Assembly (NCBI GenBank): GCA_015487785.1
Contig: WFPC01000054.1
Coordinates: 1-64,000 of the forward strand
Origin: Gammaproteobacteria bacterium
Lineage (GTDB): Bacteria; Pseudomonadota; Gammaproteobacteria; S012-40
DNA: 64,000 bases
Direction: 5' to 3'
Shown here one piece after another: positions 56,142 to 64,000 of this stretch. The notes beneath the pieces were generated by a model. The model ran no database searches. It was given only the letters and a program-made list of their open reading frames with translations, and was not told the origin of the DNA. A program made the position numbers and the translations under genes. Each line of letters begins with the position of its first letter. The stretch's first letter is position 1.

Positions 56142-56536
56142 CAGTGAGCACTGAAAACGATACGCGCGAGCCGCCCATCGGCACCGAAGAAAATATCGAA
56201 GGTGTCGATGCGGCCCCGGTTGTGGCTCCACATACCCAGGTGGTAGCTGAGCCGGTCCGGCTCGTCGGCCAGGTCGGCCGGCCCCAGCAGCTCGATCACC
56301 TGCTCACGTGTGGGCCGTTCGGCAAGCAGTTTCTGCCGCAGGTCGTTGGCCATCAGCCCGCGGGGACTGTCGCGGTCTTGGGTCTGATGATAACTCTGCC
56401 ATATTTTCTGGTCGAAGCGTTGCTTGTTGAACACCGATTGCTGCAACGAGTCCTTGGCGCTGCCGATGACGAGCATGGCCGCCACCGCAGTGATGAGGGT
56501 AAAACCGAAAAACAGGAAGAACAAGCGTTTGCCCAT
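56141..56536 (-). CDS. Small exported or membrane-anchored protein with SmpA/OmlA-like tail
   Basis: A 131-aa protein with an N-terminal hydrophobic segment (LFFLFFGFTLITAVAAMLV) and a C-terminal part (REQVIELLGPADLADEPDRLSYHLGM, RIDTFDIFFGADGRLARIVF) like the SmpA/OmlA fold. Known members are lipoproteins; this one has no Cys after the signal, so it is probably membrane-anchored. ATG 56536 follows AAGGAGCAGACC. The function is unknown. It precedes sucC in the operon and shares one base with it. Confidence 0.75.
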   Translation of the reverse strand: MGKRLFFLFFGFTLITAVAAMLVIGSAKDSLQQSVFNKQRFDQKIWQSYHQTQDRDSPRGLMANDLRQKLLAERPTREQVIELLGPADLADEPDRLSYHLGMWSHNRGRIDTFDIFFGADGRLARIVFSAH

Positions 56537-56546
56537 GGTCTGCTCC

Positions 56547-58205
56547 TTACTTTGCCGCCATGCCATTGCGTGGCAGCGGCCTGAACCAGATCAGTGTCGC
56601 CACGCCGCCGAGCAACAGGGCCCAGGGCAGTAGCGGCGGCACGGCCAGGGTATAGCTCAAACCGGAGGCCAGAACCAGACCCACACCCAGCACCACGCCA
56701 TAGGCTTGGCGACCGGCCCGGCGGATCTCCAACACCAGTTGTTCCTGTTGTTGGCGCTGGCGCAACCGGTGACCGTAATAATCCCGTTGTGCCTGCAACA
56801 CATCGTCCAGCAAGGCGGGCAATTCGGGCAGGCGCTCGAGCAAGTCGGGCGCCTGCTGACGCAGGCGGCGCCACAGCGCGGCGGGGCTCATACGCTGGCG
56901 CATCCAGTCTTCCAGAAAAGGCTTGGCGGTGCGCCACAGATCCAGATCCGGATTCAGTTCCCGGCCCAGCCCCTCGATATTGAGCAGAGTCTTCTGCAAC
57001 AACACCAGTTGGGGTTGCACTTCCATGTTGAAACGGCGCGCGGTCTGGAACAGGCGCAACAGCAGTTGCCCGAAGGAGATTTCCTTCAGCGGCTTCTCGA
57101 AAATGGGTTCGCAGACGGTGCGAATGGCCGACTCGAATTCGTCCACCCGGGTGTCCTCGGGCACCCAGCCGGATTCCACGTGCAACTGGGCCACACGGCG
57201 GTAGTCGCGGTTGAAGAAGGCGAGAAAGTTCTCTGCCAGATAACGCTGGTCCTGCGGGGTGAGGCTGCCGACGATGCCGAAATCCACCGCGATATATTGC
57301 CCCTGGGGTGAAACGAAGATATTGCCCGGGTGCATGTCGGCATGAAAAAAGTTGAATTTGAACACCTGGGTGAAAAAAATCTCCACCCCGCGTTCGGACA
57401 GGGTCACCAGGTCGATACCCGCCTGCCTGAGCCCCTCGATATCGCTGATGGGAATACCATGGATGCGTTCCATCACCATCACGTTGGGGCGGGTCAGCGG
57501 CCAGTGGACCTCGGGAATGTAGAGCAACTCGGAGCCTTCGAAGTCCCGCCGGATCTGCGAAGCCGAGGCAGCCTCGCGTTGCAGGTCCAACTCGTCGAAA
57601 ATGGTTTTTTCGTATTCGCGCACCACCTCCACCGCGCGCAGGCGCTTACCCTCGGACCAGTAGCGCTCGGCCAGCTCGGCCAGGGTATAGAGCAGAGCGA
57701 TGTCGCGCCGGATGATCCTGTCGATGCCGGGCCGCACCACTTTGACGATCACCGCGCGACCGTCGTGCAGGCGCGCCGGGTGTACCTGGGCTATGGACGC
57801 CGAGGCCAGGGGTTCGGCATCGAATTCGGCGAACAATTCATCCACCCCCTGCCCCAAAGCCTTTTCGATGATGGCCTGGGCCTGGCTGCCGGGAAACGGG
57901 GGCACCTGGTCCTGCAACAGGGCCAACTCACGGGCGATGTCCGGTGGCAACAGGTCGGGACGGGTGGAGAGCATCTGGCCGAACTTGACGAAGATGGGAC
58001 CGAGATCTTCCAGCGCACGGCGGATGCGCTCGCCACGGGGACGCTGGCGGGGCTTGCGGCCCCAGTTCCAGGGCAGCAGATGGATGAGGAAACGCAACGG
58101 CCGGAACAGGTGGGTGGCGAGGATGATCTCGTCCAGTCCGTGGCGCACCAGCACCCGGTTGATGTGTACCAGGCGCAGCAATTGCCGCCCCGAACGCACG
58201 ATCAT
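56547..58205 (-). CDS. ubiB: Ubiquinone biosynthesis regulatory protein UbiB
   Basis: ABC1/ADCK-type atypical kinase. The KxGQ motif is present ([17 protein letters not shown]), together with ASIAQVHPA and the catalytic loop [13 protein letters not shown] and DFG in AVDFGIVG. Two C-terminal membrane segments anchor it. It is required for ubiquinone synthesis in E. coli. Overlaps ubiJ by 4 bp. Confidence 0.96.
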   Translation of the reverse strand: MIVRSGRQLLRLVHINRVLVRHGLDEIILATHLFRPLRFLIHLLPWNWGRKPRQRPRGERIRRALEDLGPIFVKFGQMLSTRPDLLPPDIARELALLQDQVPPFPGSQAQAIIEKALGQGVDELFAEFDAEPLASASIAQVHPARLHDGRAVIVKVVRPGIDRIIRRDIALLYTLAELAERYWSEGKRLRAVEVVREYEKTIFDELDLQREAASASQIRRDFEGSELLYIPEVHWPLTRPNVMVMERIHGIPISDIEGLRQAGIDLVTLSERGVEIFFTQVFKFNFFHADMHPGNIFVSPQGQYIAVDFGIVGSLTPQDQRYLAENFLAFFNRDYRRVAQLHVESGWVPEDTRVDEFESAIRTVCEPIFEKPLKEISFGQLLLRLFQTARRFNMEVQPQLVLLQKTLLNIEGLGRELNPDLDLWRTAKPFLEDWMRQRMSPAALWRRLRQQAPDLLERLPELPALLDDVLQAQRDYYGHRLRQRQQQEQLVLEIRRAGRQAYGVVLGVGLVLASGLSYTLAVPPLLPWALLLGGVATLIWFRPLPRNGMAAK

Positions 58206-58810
58206 GCCTGTCGCTCCTGCAGCCGCCGCAAGCGCTGCTCCAGGCGCTCCACGGCGTCGCGGAAATCGTCCACCCCGCGCATGAAGTACTCCAATTCGTA
58301 AGGCGAAGGCAGTTCACGGCGCTCTTCCTGCAGGTATTCTGCGCCATCACGGACGAGGGTGTCGGCCGCCCGCTTCAGCCAGGCGAACAGCTCGCGCCCC
58401 GCTTGCCCGAGCTGGTGAGCCGGCACCTCGCCCAGCAGTCGCGCCAGGGGTTCTTCCCAATCGGGCTGCAACCGGTTGAGCAGGCGCTGCACCCGCTGGC
58501 CCAGCTCCATGTCGCCCTCGATTTCCACCGCGCCCTCGAACAAACGGCTGCGCTCGCCGGTGAGCGCGGTGTGCAACAGGGAAAACGGCCCCCCGCGAAT
58601 CACCGCATCCGGCCGCCCCTCGATCTCGTCGGCCAATTGTACGCCATCGAGCGCCGGCAGCAGGTAGAACACCAGTTCCAGGCCACGAATTTCGATGGCA
58701 ATGGTCTTGCCGCTGAGGGCGATCATGCGTTCCAGGGCATCGGGATCCAGTTGCAGGGCACGATTGAGTCCCACTTCCAGCAACCCCAGCAAAGATGACG
58801 GCAACTTCAT
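58202..58810 (-). CDS. ubiJ: Ubiquinone biosynthesis accessory factor UbiJ (SCP2 domain)
   Basis: A 202-aa protein with an SCP2 sterol-carrier domain ([22 protein letters not shown]) and a C-terminal helical pair. UbiJ binds lipid precursors in the Ubi complex. ATG 58810 lies in an ATGA overlap with the RDD gene upstream; the track start is inside that gene. ubiE and ubiB neighbours support the call. Confidence 0.93.
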   Translation of the reverse strand: MKLPSSLLGLLEVGLNRALQLDPDALERMIALSGKTIAIEIRGLELVFYLLPALDGVQLADEIEGRPDAVIRGGPFSLLHTALTGERSRLFEGAVEIEGDMELGQRVQRLLNRLQPDWEEPLARLLGEVPAHQLGQAGRELFAWLKRAADTLVRDGAEYLQEERRELPSPYELEYFMRGVDDFRDAVERLEQRLRRLQERQA

Positions 58811-59304
58811 CGCAATTCCTCTAGCAGTTGCCGCAGGCTCTTGTTCTCTTCGCCGCCCGGCCAGTGGGGCTCCTGCCCCAGCACCACCACGCTGCCCGCC
58901 AGCTTGTCGTGAAAACCCTGCTTGCGGCGATCCCAGGCGATCCAGAGAAAACCCAGGCCCAAGGGAAGCAGCGAGGCTAGATAGGCCAGGTAGCGCAATA
59001 CCGCCTGCCACAATCGCAGGGGACGGCCACTGCGGGCGTCCACCACGTGGCAGCCCAATAACAGTTTGCCCGGGGTGCCCATGAAACGCATCCACATGAA
59101 CACCGTGAGTGCCAGCGCCAGCAGGTTGTGCAGTGCATCGATGCGCGCGGACAGCCACAGCGTACCTTCGCCCGCATTCAGCCTCAGCCCCCCGGCGCCC
59201 AGCACGCCCTGCAACAGCCCCAGCAGCAGGGTGAACAGCAGGGCATCGAGCAAACAGGCGCCCAGGCGGCGCCAGAAACCGGCATAGCGGGGCACAACCT
59301 GCAT
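58807..59304 (-). CDS. RDD-family membrane protein
   Basis: About 165 aa with the RDD signature (RYAGFWRRLGACLLDALLF), three to four membrane segments and a conserved GTPGKLLLGCHVVD segment. The function of RDD proteins is uncertain; some are proposed Na+/H+ antiporters. It lies between ubiE and ubiJ with overlaps at both ends, so it is expressed with the ubiquinone genes. ATG 59304 shares one base with the ubiE stop. Confidence 0.88.
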   Translation of the reverse strand: MQVVPRYAGFWRRLGACLLDALLFTLLLGLLQGVLGAGGLRLNAGEGTLWLSARIDALHNLLALALTVFMWMRFMGTPGKLLLGCHVVDARSGRPLRLWQAVLRYLAYLASLLPLGLGFLWIAWDRRKQGFHDKLAGSVVVLGQEPHWPGGEENKSLRQLLEELR

Positions 59305-60068
59305 CAGAACTTGTAGCCCCGGTGCAGAGCGACGATGCCGCCAGAGAGGTTGAAGAAGTCGCAACGGGAGAACCCGGCCTCGCACATCATCTGGCGCAGG
59401 CTTTCCTGGTCGGGATGCATGCGGATGGACTCGGCCAGGTAGCGGTAGCTGGCCTCGTCATCGGCGATCCACTTGCCCAGGCGCGGCAACAGGCGAAAGG
59501 AATAGGCATCGTAGACCGGCTTGAGTCCGGGCAACACCGGCTTGGAGAATTCCAGCACCAAGGCCTTGCCACCGGGCTTGAGCACCCGCAGCATGGAGGC
59601 CAGGGCGCGCGACTTGTCGGTGACATTGCGCAGGCCGAATGCGATGGTGACGGCATCGAAGTGGTTGTCGGGAAAGGGCAGACACTGGGCATCGGCCTGC
59701 ACGTATTCCACGTTGCCGACGATACCCCGGTCGATCAGGCGTTCGCGCCCCACCTCCAGCATGGAGCTGTTGATGTCGGCCAGCACCACCTGGCCATTGT
59801 CGCCCACCGCTTGCGACAGACGCGCCGCCAGGTCACCGGTGCCACCGGCCAGGTCGAGGATGCGCTGGCCCGGGCGGGCACGCACGAACTCGATGGCGAT
59901 GCGCTTCCAGATGCGATGAATGCCCAGCGACATCAGGTCGTTCATGAGATCGTACTTTTCCGCCACCGAGTGGAACACCTCGGCCACCTTGCGGGCCTTC
60001 TGTTCCACCGCCACCTTCTGGTAGCCGAAGTGGGTGAGGGCATCCTGTTTGTCCTGTTCTTGGCTCAT
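59304..60068 (-). CDS. ubiE: Ubiquinone/menaquinone methyltransferase UbiE
   Basis: C-methyltransferase of ubiquinone and menaquinone synthesis. [31 protein letters not shown] (SAM-binding) and FGLRNVTDK are the family motifs, and 254 aa is usual. ATG 60068 (MSQEQDKQ) is chosen; the track ORF begins far upstream in another gene. It is followed by RDD, ubiJ and ubiB in one overlapping operon. Confidence 0.96.
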   Translation of the reverse strand: MSQEQDKQDALTHFGYQKVAVEQKARKVAEVFHSVAEKYDLMNDLMSLGIHRIWKRIAIEFVRARPGQRILDLAGGTGDLAARLSQAVGDNGQVVLADINSSMLEVGRERLIDRGIVGNVEYVQADAQCLPFPDNHFDAVTIAFGLRNVTDKSRALASMLRVLKPGGKALVLEFSKPVLPGLKPVYDAYSFRLLPRLGKWIADDEASYRYLAESIRMHPDQESLRQMMCEAGFSRCDFFNLSGGIVALHRGYKF

Positions 60069-60090
60069 GTTCGCTGCCTTGGGTTCGGAG

Positions 60091-60450
60091 TCAGTCCTGG
60101 CGGGTATGTCCCGCCTGGGCCAGTTTGTCCAGATACGCCTGCCACAGCTCCTGCTGGCGCAGTCCCATGTCGTAGAGGGTGTCCCAGTCGTAGATGCCGG
60201 TGTCGTGGCCATCGTCGAAAATCGGCTTGATACCGTAGTTGCCCACCGGCTCGATCTGCACGATGTTGACCTCTTCCTTGCCCACCTGCAGGGTCTCCTG
60301 ACCGGGCCCGTGACCACGCACCTCGGCCGAGGGGGAATACACTCGCAGGAATTCGCAACTGAACGTGAAACGAGCGCCATCGTCGAAACGGATCTCCAAT
60401 TGGCGCGATTTCTGGTGTAGCTTGATCTCCGTGGGCATGTGCTTGCTCAT
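60091..60450 (-). CDS. DUF971 family protein
   Basis: A small protein of about 119 aa with the domain found at the N-terminus of gamma-butyrobetaine hydroxylases ([46 protein letters not shown]). Stand-alone forms lie beside hslU in many gammaproteobacteria. The function is unknown. ATG 60450 follows GAGGAAGCCG. Confidence 0.88.
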   Translation of the reverse strand: MSKHMPTEIKLHQKSRQLEIRFDDGARFTFSCEFLRVYSPSAEVRGHGPGQETLQVGKEEVNIVQIEPVGNYGIKPIFDDGHDTGIYDWDTLYDMGLRQQELWQAYLDKLAQAGHTRQD

Positions 60451-60463
60451 CGGCTTCCTCGCA

Positions 60464-61798
60464 TTACAGGATATAACGGCTGAGATCCTCGTCCTGGGCC
60501 AACTCGGCCAGGTGCCGGTCCACATAGGCACGATCCACCGTGACCTTCTCCCCGGAACGGTCGGAAGCCTCGAAGGAGATGTTCTCCAGCAGGCGCTCCA
60601 TCACCGTGTGCAGACGCCGGGCACCGATGTTCTCGGTGCGCTCGTTGACTTCCCAAGCCACCTCGGCGATACGCGCCACGCCGTCGTCGGTAAACTCCAG
60701 CTCGACGCCCTCGGTCTTCATCAAGGCCACGTATTGTTCGGTGAGCGAGGCATCGGGCTCGGTGAGAATGCGCACGAAATCCTCCACCCCCAGGGCATTG
60801 AGTTCCACCCGGATGGGCAGGCGGCCCTGCAGCTCGGGGATCAGATCGGAGGGCTTGGCCAGGTGGAAGGCACCGGAGGCGATAAACAGGATGTGGTCGG
60901 TCTTGACCATGCCGTGCTTGGTGGTGACGGTACACCCCTCCACCAGGGGCAACAGGTCACGCTGCACCCCCTCGCGGGAGACATCGGCGCCACTGTGTTC
61001 GGTGCGCTTGCAGATCTTGTCCATTTCATCGAGAAACACGATGCCGTTCTGCTCCACCGCCTTGAGTGCCTGGGCCTTGAGTTCGTCGCCGTTGATCATT
61101 TTCTCGGCTTCCTCGTCGGTGAGCAGCTTCATGGCTTCCCTGACCGACACCTTCTTGGCCTTGCGCCGGCCACTGGCGAGGTTCTGGAACAAGCTCTGCA
61201 ACTGGCTGCTCATGTCCTCCATGCCCGGCGGGCTCATGATCTCCACGCCCACGCCGGGTTCGCTGACCTCGATCTCGATTTCCTTGTCATCGAGCTTGCC
61301 TTCACGCAACATCTTGCGGAACCGCTGCCGGGTGGCCGAACTCTCGCCCTGGTCCGGCCCCTGGGAATAGAAATCGCCCCGCGCCGGGCGTAGCAGGGCA
61401 TCGAGCACCCGTTCCTCGGCGGCCTCCTCAGCACGGTGTCGCACCTGTTTGATGGCGTTCTCGCGGGTGAGCTTGATGGCCACGTCCACCAGGTCGCGGA
61501 TGATGGATTCCACGTCGCGCCCCACATACCCCACCTCGGTGAACTTGGTGGCCTCCACCTTGACGAAGGGCGCATTGGCCAGGCGCGCCAGACGGCGGGC
61601 AATCTCGGTCTTGCCCACGCCGGTGGGACCGATCATGAGGATGTTCTTGGGCGTGATCTCGTTGCGCAGGGTCTCGTCGAGCTGGCTGCGGCGCCAGCGG
61701 TTGCGCAGAGCGATGGCCACTGCACGCTTGGCCTCGCTCTGGCCGATGATGTGCTTGTCCAGTTCCTGCACGATTTCGCGGGGAGTCATTTGCGACAT
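60464..61798 (-). CDS. hslU: ATP-dependent protease ATPase subunit HslU
   Basis: AAA+ unfoldase partner of HslV. Walker [16 protein letters not shown], Walker [11 protein letters not shown] and the I-domain insert are present, and the C-terminal LSRYIL end is the part that docks into HslV. About 444 aa from ATG 61798; the track ORF adds residues from the hslV region. It follows hslV by 17 bp. Confidence 0.97.
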   Translation of the reverse strand: MSQMTPREIVQELDKHIIGQSEAKRAVAIALRNRWRRSQLDETLRNEITPKNILMIGPTGVGKTEIARRLARLANAPFVKVEATKFTEVGYVGRDVESIIRDLVDVAIKLTRENAIKQVRHRAEEAAEERVLDALLRPARGDFYSQGPDQGESSATRQRFRKMLREGKLDDKEIEIEVSEPGVGVEIMSPPGMEDMSSQLQSLFQNLASGRRKAKKVSVREAMKLLTDEEAEKMINGDELKAQALKAVEQNGIVFLDEMDKICKRTEHSGADVSREGVQRDLLPLVEGCTVTTKHGMVKTDHILFIASGAFHLAKPSDLIPELQGRLPIRVELNALGVEDFVRILTEPDASLTEQYVALMKTEGVELEFTDDGVARIAEVAWEVNERTENIGARRLHTVMERLLENISFEASDRSGEKVTVDRAYVDRHLAELAQDEDLSRYIL

Positions 61799-61815
61799 AG
61801 GCGATCCTGTGTTGT

Positions 61816-62364
61816 TCAGTCCTCGAGATCCAGGCTCTCGATGGTGAGATGGTGATTGGTGTAGATGCACACGTCGCCAGCGATCTGCAAGCCCTTCTCC
61901 ACGATGGCCCGGGCATCGAGCTCCGTGTTATCGAGCAGGGCGCGGGCCGCCGACTGGGCGAAGGGACCACCAGAGCCAATGGCAATCAGACCGTCGCGCT
62001 CGGGCTCGATCACGTCACCATTGCCGGTGATGATCAGCGAAGCCGTCTTGTCGGCCACTGCCAACAGGGCTTCCAGACGCCGCAGGGCGCGATCGGTGCG
62101 CCAGTCCTTGGCCAGCTCCACTGCCGCGCGCACTAGATTGCCGGAGTGCTTCTCCAGCTTGCCCTCGAAGCGTTCGAACAGGGTGAAGGCATCGGCGGTG
62201 CCGCCGGCAAAGCCCGCCAGCACGCGCTCGTGATAGAGCCGGCGCACCTTGCGCGCATTGCCCTTCATCACCGTGTTGCCCAGGGTCACCTGGCCATCAC
62301 CGCCGATGACCACTTGGCCTCCACGGCGCACGGAAAGAATGGTGGTGCCTCGAAACTGGTCCAA
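61816..62364 (-). CDS. hslV: ATP-dependent protease peptidase subunit HslV
   Basis: Proteasome-like threonine protease. The catalytic Thr is in GTTILSVRR. Here it is preceded by MDQFRG rather than only Met, so a short propeptide must be removed by self-cleavage for activity. [15 protein letters not shown] and the 182-aa length are otherwise typical. It lies 69 bp from xerC and 17 bp before hslU. Confidence 0.97.
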   Translation of the reverse strand: MDQFRGTTILSVRRGGQVVIGGDGQVTLGNTVMKGNARKVRRLYHERVLAGFAGGTADAFTLFERFEGKLEKHSGNLVRAAVELAKDWRTDRALRRLEALLAVADKTASLIITGNGDVIEPERDGLIAIGSGGPFAQSAARALLDNTELDARAIVEKGLQIAGDVCIYTNHHLTIESLDLED

Positions 62365-62433
62365 AGAAACACTCCTCGCCTCGTAAAAGCGGCAATTCTA
62401 CACCATACGGGAGCCGGCGACAGCCGCGCCCGC

Positions 62434-63348
62434 TCACTGGTCGCGGGATTTCTTGCGCGCCCGGGGATGGGCCTGATCGTATACCGCGGCCAGATGCTGA
62501 AAATCCAGTTGGGTGTAGACCTGGGTGGTGCCGAGATTGGCATGGCCCAGCAACTCCTGCACCGCGCGGATATCACCGCTGGATTCCAGCAGATGGCTGG
62601 CGAAGGAATGCCGCAGGCGGTGGGGGTGCAGACGCCCCATCCCCGCCACCCGGTTCTCCCAGCGCCGCAAGCGGGCCGCCACCGCCCGCCGGCCCAGGCG
62701 GCCGCCGCCGCGACCCACGAATACCGCGGGCTCGTCGGGCGCGGCCAGCTCCGGCCGTACCTGCAACCAGGCCCGCAGCGCCGTCACCGCCCGTCGCCCC
62801 ACAGGTACCTCGCGTTGCTTGTTCCCTTTGCCGGTGACCCGCACCAACCCCTCGTCCAGGCGCAGTTGTGCCAGCTCCAGGCCCACCAGCTCGGCCAGGC
62901 GCAGCCCGGAGGAATAGAACAGTTCCAGCATGGCCAGATCACGCACCTCCAGGGGCCCGCTGACCGGCTGCTCCAGCAGTTGCTGCACCTGGTCCACATC
63001 CAACACCGCCGGCAGACGACGTTCGGCACGTGGCGCCGCCACCTGCTCGGCCGGGTTGGCCTGCAACTGTCCTTCGCGCAGGAGATAACGAAAAAAGGCG
63101 CGCAGGGCCGAGAGATTGCGCTGGATGCTGCGGCCGGAAATCCCCGCCTGGTGACGGGCCGCCACATAGCGCCGAAGATGCCGGGCCTGGACTTCTGACC
63201 ATCGACTCACCTCACCCTCTCGGTCGAGGAAGATCACCAGGGCCAGCAGATCGCGCCGGTAGCCGTCACAGGTGTGAGGCGAGAGCGAGCGCTCACTGCG
63301 AAGGTGCCGATGGAAACGCTCCAGCCAACCCAGCGCCTCCGCCTGCAT
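62434..63348 (-). CDS. xerC: Tyrosine recombinase XerC
   Basis: Site-specific recombinase that resolves chromosome dimers at dif with XerD. An N-terminal SAM-like domain (LRSERSLSPHTCDGYRRDLLA) and a catalytic domain with Arg (SGLRLAELVGL), Lys (GKGNKQREVP), HPHRLRHSFASHLL and Tyr (TTQVYTQ) are complete. At 304 aa it is normal. DUF484 before it and hslVU after it are the classical neighbours. Confidence 0.96.
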   Translation of the reverse strand: MQAEALGWLERFHRHLRSERSLSPHTCDGYRRDLLALVIFLDREGEVSRWSEVQARHLRRYVAARHQAGISGRSIQRNLSALRAFFRYLLREGQLQANPAEQVAAPRAERRLPAVLDVDQVQQLLEQPVSGPLEVRDLAMLELFYSSGLRLAELVGLELAQLRLDEGLVRVTGKGNKQREVPVGRRAVTALRAWLQVRPELAAPDEPAVFVGRGGGRLGRRAVAARLRRWENRVAGMGRLHPHRLRHSFASHLLESSGDIRAVQELLGHANLGTTQVYTQLDFQHLAAVYDQAHPRARKKSRDQ

Positions 63349-63354
63349 GACCGT

Positions 63355-64000
63355 TCAGACCACCCGCTTGAGCACCGCCGAGACCACCTCGCCCAGATAG
63401 CCGAGGAATACCGTGCTCATGCCGGCGCGAAAACGCTCGGCATCGCTGCTGGCGATGGCCACCAGCCCCCGGCTTTCCATGTCGAACAGAGGCACCAAGG
63501 CCACCGAGCCCACCTGGCCGGCCCGCTCGCCAAACAGGAATTCACGCTGCTGGCGGTTGAAACGCCCACAGACCGGCTTGCGCCGCGCGAGAATGGATTC
63601 GAACAATTCCAGTCCCTCGGCGTCGCGCGTGATCAGCTCGGGCCGTCCACACAGACACTCCGGGGCCACCAGCAATCGCACCGCCACCATATCGGCTTCG
63701 AAGTCCTGCTCCAGGCGCTCGCTGAGCAGCTCGATGAAGCTGTCGCGGCAATCCGCTTCCAACAGGGCGATGGACAGCTTGTGCAACCGGGCCATCAGGG
63801 CATCGTTCTCCCGCGCGATATCCACCAGTTCGCGAATCTTCTGCCGCAACTCCCGCGCCTCCTGGCGCAGCACCGCCACTTGACGCTCGATCAGGGAAAC
63901 CGCGCCGGCGGTCTGGTGCGCGATGTTGAGCCGGCTCAGCACATCGGGGTGGCGCTCGAAGAAGTCCGGATGGCTGCGCAGGTACTCGGCCACCTCCTCG
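63355..64000 (-). CDS. DUF484 family protein (5' end beyond the window)
   Basis: About 215 aa are visible, from the C-terminus to the edge. The start VAEYLRSHPDFFERHPDVLS follows the N-terminal pattern of DUF484 proteins, whose first few residues lie outside. A GAF-like second half follows a helical segment (LLEADCRDSFIELLSERLE). The family is found beside dapF and xerC in Pseudomonas; its role is not defined. It precedes xerC with 6 bp between. Confidence 0.9.
   Translation of the reverse strand, partial: EEVAEYLRSHPDFFERHPDVLSRLNIAHQTAGAVSLIERQVAVLRQEARELRQKIRELVDIARENDALMARLHKLSIALLEADCRDSFIELLSERLEQDFEADMVAVRLLVAPECLCGRPELITRDAEGLELFESILARRKPVCGRFNRQQREFLFGERAGQVGSVALVPLFDMESRGLVAIASSDAERFRAGMSTVFLGYLGEVVSAVLKRVV

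Overview
The window is high-GC chromosomal DNA of a gammaproteobacterium. The lineage is inferred from gene order rather than from any search. An rRNA operon next to tyrS, an M23 peptidase, anmK, erpA and argC is a block I recall from Pseudomonas and relatives. The same holds for dapA-bamC-purC with bcp, for pgeF-rluD opposite bamD, and for DUF484-xerC, hslVU, DUF971 and the ubiE/ubiJ/ubiB genes. Many c-type cytochrome genes suggest a respiratory, perhaps chemolithotrophic, member of the class. The species cannot be named from the sequence.

Layout. 1-404 is the 5' end of a 16S rRNA gene on the minus strand, preceded by a boxA and four tandem near-consensus sigma-70 promoters (587-927). 931-10508 holds translation, cell-wall, Fe-S and arginine genes, with a citrate synthase gene between anmK and erpA. 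10576-23590 is the accessory part: two triheme cytochrome ORFs split at an A9 tract, a pentaheme cytochrome overlapping an NHL-propeller lipoprotein, a GGDEF/EAL protein with a heme motif in its sensor domain, a Kelch lipoprotein with an NrfJ-like tail, two paralogous periplasmic propellers, a monoheme cytochrome, a LolA-like protein and an unknown secreted protein. 23924-37908 carries a phosphatase, an acyltransferase, a response regulator, purL, purC, bamC, dapA, bcp, a PIN-PhoH ATPase, a permease and a LysR regulator. 38021-41977 has a TM2 protein and a tight operon (rhodanese, unknown, histone-deacetylase-like, aldo/keto reductase, mini-chemoreceptor). 42142-45435 is a large secreted propeller protein with a GlyGly-CTERM-like tail. 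46857-47449 is a decayed REP-type transposase remnant with 23-bp inverted repeats. 47450-64000 is mainly housekeeping: ZIP transporter, pgeF, rluD, bamD, nitroreductase, transglutaminase-like, PII, nadE, sucD and a divergent sucC, ubiquinone genes, hslUV, xerC and a partial DUF484 gene.

How the parts work together. The best candidate for an undescribed system is 10576-23590. Almost every product there is predicted to be exported, and the set combines heme carriers (about 12 CXXCH motifs including the sensor) with five beta-propeller proteins and a c-di-GMP enzyme that may itself bind heme. This looks like a periplasmic or outer-membrane electron-transfer module with scaffold propellers and redox-linked c-di-GMP signalling. 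That role is inference; the gene content and motifs are read directly.

Limits. Start codons were chosen by eye from Shine-Dalgarno sequences, overlaps and family length. Family names rest on motif recognition without database searches.
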